Notes under the pieces: generated by a model
What the model was told of the DNA's origin: nothing
What the model saw: the letters and a program-made list of their open reading frames with translations, nothing else
Database searches by the model: none
Shown: positions 57,914 through 64,000 of the stretch, in pieces
How positions within the stretch are numbered: position 1 is the stretch's first letter
Layout of the letters: each line of letters starts with the position of its first letter
Program-made: the position numbers and the translations under genes
DNA from: Delphinus delphis
Taxonomy: Eukaryota > Chordata > Mammalia > Artiodactyla > Delphinidae
Length of the DNA: 64,000 bases
Assembly: GCF_949987515.2 (NCBI RefSeq)
Contig: NC_082696.1
Span: 38,606,431 to 38,670,430, forward strand
Direction: 5' to 3'

Positions 57914-57980
57914 TTGACATTTCAGTCAGGACAATTCTCTATAGTACAACAGTGTCCCATGAATTAAAGGATAACTAACA
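57914..57980. repeat. 67-bp dispersed duplicate, copy B
   Basis: Direct copy of 54701-54767 with two substitutions. Similarity stops abruptly at both edges: on the right copy A continues 'ttctggcccc', copy B 'cttggtggat'. Confidence 0.95.
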
Positions 57981-58344
57981 CTTGGTGGATATTCACTTTT
58001 AGTAATGTAATAAAGTTATAGGTGGTTTTCAGTACTCATAATCCTCACATACAACTAAAGGAAATTTGCCAACTGTAAAAACAGAGTACTTATCTTTAGC
58101 AAGTAGTTTCAGAAATTAACTTCAGCTCAAAGTTTTCTAGATAAAAACAGGCAAGGTATAGACATAATAAATATTCCCAGTAAGACAGTGATTCTTTACA
58201 TTTCTGAGTCATGAACAGCTTTGAAATCAGATGAAGACTAGTGTCCAGAAGAGTGCCTATTCAGAATACATCCACCAGGACACTGTGAGGAGATCTATTT
58301 TCAAGAAAAGACTTGCCTCAGCTGTGGGAAGTGCTGTCTTCAGT

Positions 58345-58640
58345 TAGCCTTCAGCTGTCAGGCCCTGCAGGAGGCCTTGGCTTGCCTGTCACCATGCCCC
58401 TTCTAGAGCCCTATACTGACAACTGATTGATGCCGGGATATAAATGTCTGGTCACCTTAGCCCCACTCGAGCAAGTCCAGAGCTACCCCATGGAGTCAGC
58501 TGAGGCTGCAGTTGAGTCTCTGTCCATTCTTGTTTCCTTCTCCTTCTTTCTGCAGCTATTGATCCCAAGGCACAACCTAATAAACATCCTTATGTTAAAC
58601 CTCATGTCAGAGTCTTCTTGGGGAACCCAACATGTGACAA
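58345..58640 (+). mobile_element. Possible ancient LTR
   Basis: C/T-rich text ending 'gcacaacctaataaacatcc' and 'agagtcttcttggggaaccc' resembles the poly-A-signal/R end of an old ERVL-class LTR. The family is not named; no retroviral interior is adjacent. Confidence 0.4.
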
Positions 58641-58644
58641 CTAT

Positions 58645-61600
58645 GAACATCACTGCATAAAGTGTTTCCTCCCCCTTGTGGGAATTATTCACAGGCTACA
58701 GGAAGAAGCTTTTATAAGTTCCCAAACCTTTTTTGGAGAACTTGGAAACATATTTAACTTCCATACTCCATTTTATATGTAAACTACCAAAAGCAGATGA
58801 CATTCATTGAGATCACGAAGGAGACAGGGGAAACAATGAACCCTGGAGAGAAGTCTCAAGAGCAGGGGCCCAGAGAAAATAGATCTCAAAAAGCACCAGC
58901 AAAAATATACTTCCTGAAAATGGGCGTCATCCTGAAATCAATAAGTAATATTCCTAGTTTATGATCTTTGGTGCAAGGACTAGCTAGATTGAGTTGGCAT
59001 ATCTATCCTCCTAAGAAGAGGTGGGGCTATAAAAAGAATCATAAAGAAAAGTTATATTTGCAGGAAGCAGCATGACTCTGTGACAGAAGAAGAGAAAGCC
59101 CTTGCACTATGAAAACTTGCTAGCTTAAAACTCTACCTTGTCTTCTTCCCCCAAAGGAACCTCTGACAAGTGACCAGTCTAAGAAAACCTAACTCATTCA
59201 ATGATGAGTAATATTTTAAGAGGACAGAGTTGATTTTTTAAAAATTCCCTTTTTTAAAAAAAGGTTTTTCCTCTTCCCCCTTCCATTAGTTAAAAAATAT
59301 TCGTTGATTCCTTTCACTTCTTTTCCCTTGAAGCAGCCAAGGCCAATGACACTGGTAGAGCCAAGGAGATTATTGGGGCTGTTGAAGTGGGCAGGGCATA
59401 GCTGGGTCAGTAGTTTGACTACATACAGGAAGAATGAACAAGTAAGTAAATTGAGAATAATGGGAACCAGATTTCTCACTATTAGAAAAAGGAGTTACAA
59501 ATATGGGAAAGCCAAAGGTCAGAATCAGCCCTGTGGTATTGAATTGTAGTTGGAGTTGTCACTATGAATGCATGCTACTTAATATATAGAGGTAGATGCA
59601 GAAATAGATATAAATGTTTATGTGTGAATATAGATGGATAGATAGACATATTTTCTCTGCCTGGTGGGAAAGCCTAGAAGCAATTGCATCCCAGGGGCAG
59701 TGAGCAGACCTACTGCTCAGATCTTAGCTTCTAAATAGAATTCTCCACTATATAGAATGAGAGCTCCTTGGTGAAATGAAAGAACAATATGAACCTGGAA
59801 GATCTTGTGCCAGAAAGTACAGAAGGGCTAAAACAAAAGTGATGGGGAGATGTCAAAAATAAGGTCCAGCCTGGAGGGAGGAACATCCCATTTGCCAAAT
59901 AAGTAGCAAATTGAGCATCAAAATAAATAATTATATCAATGATTATCAACCCCTTAAATCAACAGAACTCTATAAGCATGTGTGTGTATACACATATACA
60001 TATATCATATGAATACATAAATAAGAGAGGGGCAAGAAAGCTATGACTTCCAGAAGGATGCAACTAGAACGTAGAAAGAATGATGAAATTAGAAAATCAC
60101 AATTTGGCAACCATGATAGTAAATATGTATTGAGGTAAGAACTTCCAATAAATGCTGAAATGAATGGGTAAATAATTATTGAGAACAAGATTTTTACATA
60201 ATCTCAAAATAACTCCTTTCAAAATACTTATTAATTACAAAGAGAAAAACAGAAAGTTTACAAAGGAGAAACTTCGCAGATACAACTTTAAACAAGTGAT
60301 AAAAGTTATTATCACTAGTAGTAGGAAAAATTGAATCAAAATCCAGACATGAAAGGCATTCTACAGATTAACTAGACTGCATTCTTCAAAAAATAAAAGG
60401 GTCATGAAAGAAAAAGAAAGAATGAGGATGAGTTCCAGAATGGAGGGTAATAAAGAGACATGACAGCTAAAAGCAACATGTAATCCTTCATTGGATCCTG
60501 GACCAGATTCTTTTATCTATCTATCTATCTATGTATCTATGTATCTATCTATCTATTATAAAAGATAACATTAGAATAATTGGCAAAATTTGAATGTGCC
60601 CTATAGATAGTATTGGAGCAATTAATTTTCTTTATATTATTTTTATATCTTTCCTGTAAATTTGAAATTATTTCAACTAAGAAAGTTTTAAAATGTTGCA
60701 CTTTTAAAAAGTAAAATATACAAGAAAAATAGTCATAGTGTAGATTTTATCTGTGATCAAACATTCTTCCAAAAAATTAAAAACTTATTAACACTAATCC
60801 CTCTAACTAGAAGACCACGAAGCAGAAAGGGGGCATCATGTCTCCCTTATTCTCAATTGATTCAAGCACACTCATTGTTAATTCATGACAAAGAAGACAT
60901 CAGCAGATGCAGTTGAGTGTTTCAATCCTCAGGCACTCTTCAATCTGCTAAGGATTTCTATCACCACCCTTCAGGTCATAAACCTGAACTTCATCTTCTG
61001 CTGAAGATGACTTCAGTCACCGAAGTAACACTGCTTTTGATGTTTCTGCCGTGAAACTAGCCGTCTTTAACCATCTCTGCTCTTTTCTAGCTTTGACTTG
61101 GAAACGCATTAACCACTCCTTTGTTGCTTGTTTCTTGTTTGCTGTGTGTGCTTCCCTTGGATCCTAATTTTTTTATTCCAGTCACATACTATTGATTTTA
61201 TCCAGACTCCAAATTATTCCAGAGCATTTCATGTTGTTTTTATTGCTGATACATCTGCCTTTTACCTAGAGAATAATGCTTTGACATGTTAGTTTGTTCT
61301 GATATTTTAACCCAAACCCTTCAAATAAATACTTTATTGATGACTATCTGTTCTATTTTTAAAACAAGATTCTAATTTTCCTTTGGGAAATAATTTTAGT
61401 GTGTAAATTCTTACTTAGATCTCTTATTTATATCTCATGTAATAGGTTAATCCAGTTTTCCCATTTTGTCTAATTTTATTCTCAGTGGAAATATAGACCA
61501 CCTAGTTACCACATTCTAAAAGAGTATATTTTAACAGTGTTTCCCTATACATAATCCATGGGATGTGATGTAGGTTGTCTTTTTTTGTTTCAGAAGATAG

Positions 61601-61810
61601 AAAGTCCTGAGGTCATATAAATATGAGAAACACTGGCTTAATAGCTTTATCACATCATTTCTCAAAGCCTCTAAAAAGTAATGTGTGATGTGAATCTCTA
61701 ATAGGGAAAGTACCAAACCTGTTTGAAAAAGATCTCTTTATTTTGGCTCCTTTTTTATTTCAGGACTCCTTCTTTCAACAGAAACAAATAAAATCCCTCT
61801 TCCTGTAATT
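58645..61810. other. Unique AT-rich sequence with one tetranucleotide repeat
   Basis: Contains (TATC)n at 60514-60556. No other repeat, exon or RNA gene recognised in 3.2 kb. Confidence 0.4.
60514..60556. repeat. (TATC)n microsatellite with TATG variants
   Basis: About ten TATC/TATG units. A typical length-polymorphic tetranucleotide. Confidence 0.93.
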
Positions 61811-61814
61811 GGCT

Positions 61815-62045
61815 ACCTGAAGTTCTCCCACTTACTGACTGAGTAGCCTTGGACAAGTCATTTGATTTCTCCAGGCTTCAGATTCCTCATCTGTAAAATA
61901 GAAATATTAATAATATTTTTCCTGATGGAGTTGCAATGAGGATTAAATGAATTAACACATATAAATATTTATAATAATGGTTTGCATACAATACAGGTTT
62001 TAGATTAATATATGATTATTATTGTTATTATTATGATTGATGACA
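61815..62045 (+). mobile_element. MIR SINE, well preserved
   Basis: Sense MIR: 'actgagtagccttggacaag', 'ttctccaggcttcagattcc', 'tcatctgtaaaatagaaata', 'gcaatgaggattaaatgaat', followed by a TTA-rich patch. Confidence 0.88.
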
Positions 62046-62190
62046 ATGTTAAAAGTCATATAGAGGAAAAGCAGCTATATGATTACTTTTACTACCCTGG
62101 AATAAATGTCTGTGTTTCTAAATCAAATACAAAACCGAGGAACTAACTTGTAAAATAATCAACTAAAATATTCTTGTTGGCTTTTACTTT

Positions 62191-62516
62191 TTTAAAAAAT
62201 TAATTAATTTATTTATTTTTGGCCGAGTTGGGTCTTTGTTGCTGCGTGCGGGCTTTCTCTAGTTGCGGCAAGTGGTGTGGTGCACGGGCTTCTCATTGTG
62301 GTGGCTTCTCTTGTTGCAGAGCACAGGCTCTAGGTGTGCGGGCTTCAGTACTTGTGGCCCGCAGGCTCAGTAGTTGCAGCTCATGGGCTCTAGAGTAGTT
62401 GTGGTGCACGGGCTCAGTTGCTCCGCAGTATGTGGGATCTTCCAGGCCCAGGGTTCGAACCTGTGTCCCCTACATTGGCAGGCAGATTCCTAACCACTGT
62501 GCCACCAGGGAAGCCC
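62191..62516 (-). mobile_element. CHR-type SINE, long form
   Basis: Starts at 62516 on the minus strand ('gggcttccctggtggcacag'). It has B box 'acacaggttcgaaccctgg', body 'gagcaactgagcccgtgca' and 'gcaactagagaaagcccgca', and ends in an A-rich tail at the left. 'ttttacttt' on both sides (62182-62190, 62521-62529) is a probable short TSD. Confidence 0.95.
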
Positions 62517-62597
62517 AGATTTTTACTTTCGAAATGGAATATCATCCATAAGTGTCAGCTCTCTTAATTTGGTTCTCATGTTTTAAAAGTAAATATG

Positions 62598-62816
62598 GGG
62601 TCTTCCCTGGTGGCGCAGTGGTTGAGAGTCCGCCTGCTGATGCAGGGGACATGGGTTCGTGCCCCGGTCCAGGAAGATCCCACATGCCGCGGAGTGGCTA
62701 GGCCCGTGAGCCACGGCCGCTGAGCCTGCGCGTCCGAAGCCTGTGCTCCTCAACGGGAGAGGCCACAACAGTGAGAGGCCGGCGTACCGCAAAAATAAAA
62801 AAATTTAAAAAAAAAT
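62598..62816 (+). mobile_element. CHR-type SINE, short form, complete
   Basis: 'gtcttccctggtggcgcagt' near the start, 'catgggttcgtgccccggtc' B box, 'aggccggcgtaccgcaaaa' end with a long A-rich tail. 9-bp TSD 'gtaaatatg' (62589-62597 and 62817-62825). Head-to-head with the preceding long SINE, 81 bp apart. Confidence 0.96.
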
Positions 62817-62829
62817 GTAAATATGTGTT

Positions 62830-64000
62830 ACAAAATAAAAAGTCATTAATGGACAAAATATTACCTCTAATAATTCAAGCACTGCCTAGAGTATTAAGAA
62901 AAAACAAATCTGATTATAATTTAAAACCAATGTCAGAATGGTAAGATTTTAAAGTGCATCTATTGTATTCAATTAGTTTGCATTGGACAGGACTAAACCT
63001 TACTACTGCAAACAGATAATATACACAATCTCTTTTAAATTGCAGCCTATTTTGTACTCTATATATTTCTCCCCTACCCCAGGACATACCAACAACCTTA
63101 TAAAATAAGTCAGGGTTCTTTAATCTTAAATATACTAACCCAACTTTCAAGTGTTTTAATGTATAATTTCAAGATAAAATTTGAATATCTATATAGAATA
63201 AAACTCTTATTTGAAACTGAAATTCTAATTCAAAGATAAATATATATAGAATCAACATTTTATTTCTAGAAGAAATAGTTCTACTATTTCTCACTGTTCT
63301 TACTGTTCTACTTTCTCAGACAAAACATTGGTTTTATTTATATAAAAGTTACCATATTTTTTGGTTGGCATAAATAATGCCCACACAAATCTTTCAAGGA
63401 TTATAATGTCTGCTTTTTATGAAGCCTACATTCTGTCTTTAAATAAAAAAGAAAGGTCAAGCTGTAGAAGTCAAAAGAATTTATGACGTTCCCTTACCAG
63501 TGCCTACAGAAGAGGGTATTATTGAGGAAACAATGAAGAGCTCTTAAAGAATCAAAAATCAACCTGTTTGCAATTAACATTGGCTGCAGGCAATTTTGGA
63601 AGAGGCAGTATATGCAATAGAAAATTTTTATTTTTACTTGTAAGTAAATACCAATTTAAAAATTGTCTGTGAGTTTTGGGAACAGCAAATGACAAACAAG
63701 ATGTACCTATAATATGGAATTATTTGTAATCACACTATGGGTAAAGTGTTTTACTTTTCATTCACTTACATAACATTCACAATCATGCTTTATTTTTTCA
63801 GTTCAGTTTGTTTTTTTGCTTCTCTCTTCAATGACTTGAAAGCATCTCATGAATTAAGCAACCATACTTTCTGAAAGATTTGCTTCCTTCTCCACATCTC
63901 TTTAATCCCAATTTTCTAAGTCAAGGCTGATACCTGCTGAAATAGCGGACGATTTGAACACTGTGAACCTTTAAATTGACTTAATATTTCTAAAAGCTAA
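62830..64000. other. AT-rich unique sequence to the window end
   Basis: A 9-bp-arm hairpin 'agaaatagt'/'actatttct' lies at 63271-63291. No repeat, exon or RNA gene recognised. Confidence 0.4.

Noticed and set aside
60514..60556. Possible CRISPR-like or satellite array
   Set aside because: Simple tetranucleotide microsatellite; no spacers. CRISPR is not expected in a mammalian genome.

Overview
This is a 64 kb, AT-rich stretch of mammalian nuclear DNA, very probably from a cetacean (whale or dolphin). The main clue is the young interspersed repeats: tRNA-derived CHR-type SINEs beginning with 'gggcttccctggtggcgcag', with a clear pol III B box, A-rich tails and target-site duplications (TSDs). 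At least a dozen are present, in long (about 300 bp) and short (about 200 bp) forms. L1 3' ends of the type shared by whales and other even-toed ungulates lie beside them, over a background of older mammalian repeats (MIR, L2, L1M/HAL1-like, MLT1, MER5A, ERV-L). Species is not resolved.

I recognise no intact protein-coding gene, tRNA, snRNA or processed pseudogene of a host gene. Open frames of 60-200 codons occur throughout at the density expected by chance, or fall in repeats (L1 ORF2, ERV-L pol, a homopurine tract) or in the stop-poor CpG island. The only feature that looks like host gene regulation is a TATA-less CpG island at about 4.4-5.45 kb, with GC boxes on both strands and one plausible splice donor facing each way. 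It is probably the first-exon promoter of a gene, or of a divergent pair, with the rest of the window being intron or intergenic DNA.

Layout. 0-4 kb: LTR and L2 remnants, a CA repeat, two L1 3' ends. 4.4-5.5 kb: CpG island. 6-11.7 kb: MIR, L2 and an MLT1 LTR. 11.7-13.5 kb: antisense L1 5' region with a CHR SINE inside. 13.5-22 kb: mostly unique DNA with MER5A, MIR and an old antisense L1-like segment carrying a SINE. 22-26 kb: antisense L1 3' UTR with a SINE, an AT microsatellite inside an inverted repeat, and a young antisense L1 end. 27.7-28.6 kb: antisense L2. 29-36 kb: SINE-rich block and an L1 3' end. 36.6-39.8 kb: dispersed repeat, ERV-L pol remnant, L2. 41-45 kb: L1 end with a 224-nt purine tail, an unnamed GC-richer block, and a HAL1/L1M-like fragment carrying a younger L1 end. 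45-54 kb: mostly unique DNA with sparse MIR, L2 and SINEs. 55-57.4 kb: short SINE, a twin-primed L1 and an old L1 fragment. 57.4-64 kb: mostly unique DNA, MIR and a head-to-head SINE pair.

The most notable signals are structural: two nearly perfect palindromes, a 67-bp duplicate 3.2 kb from its partner, a textbook 5'-inverted L1, a long homopurine tract, and an inverted repeat bracketing an AT microsatellite. I found no undescribed multi-gene system. All repeat family names come from pattern recognition, without a database search.
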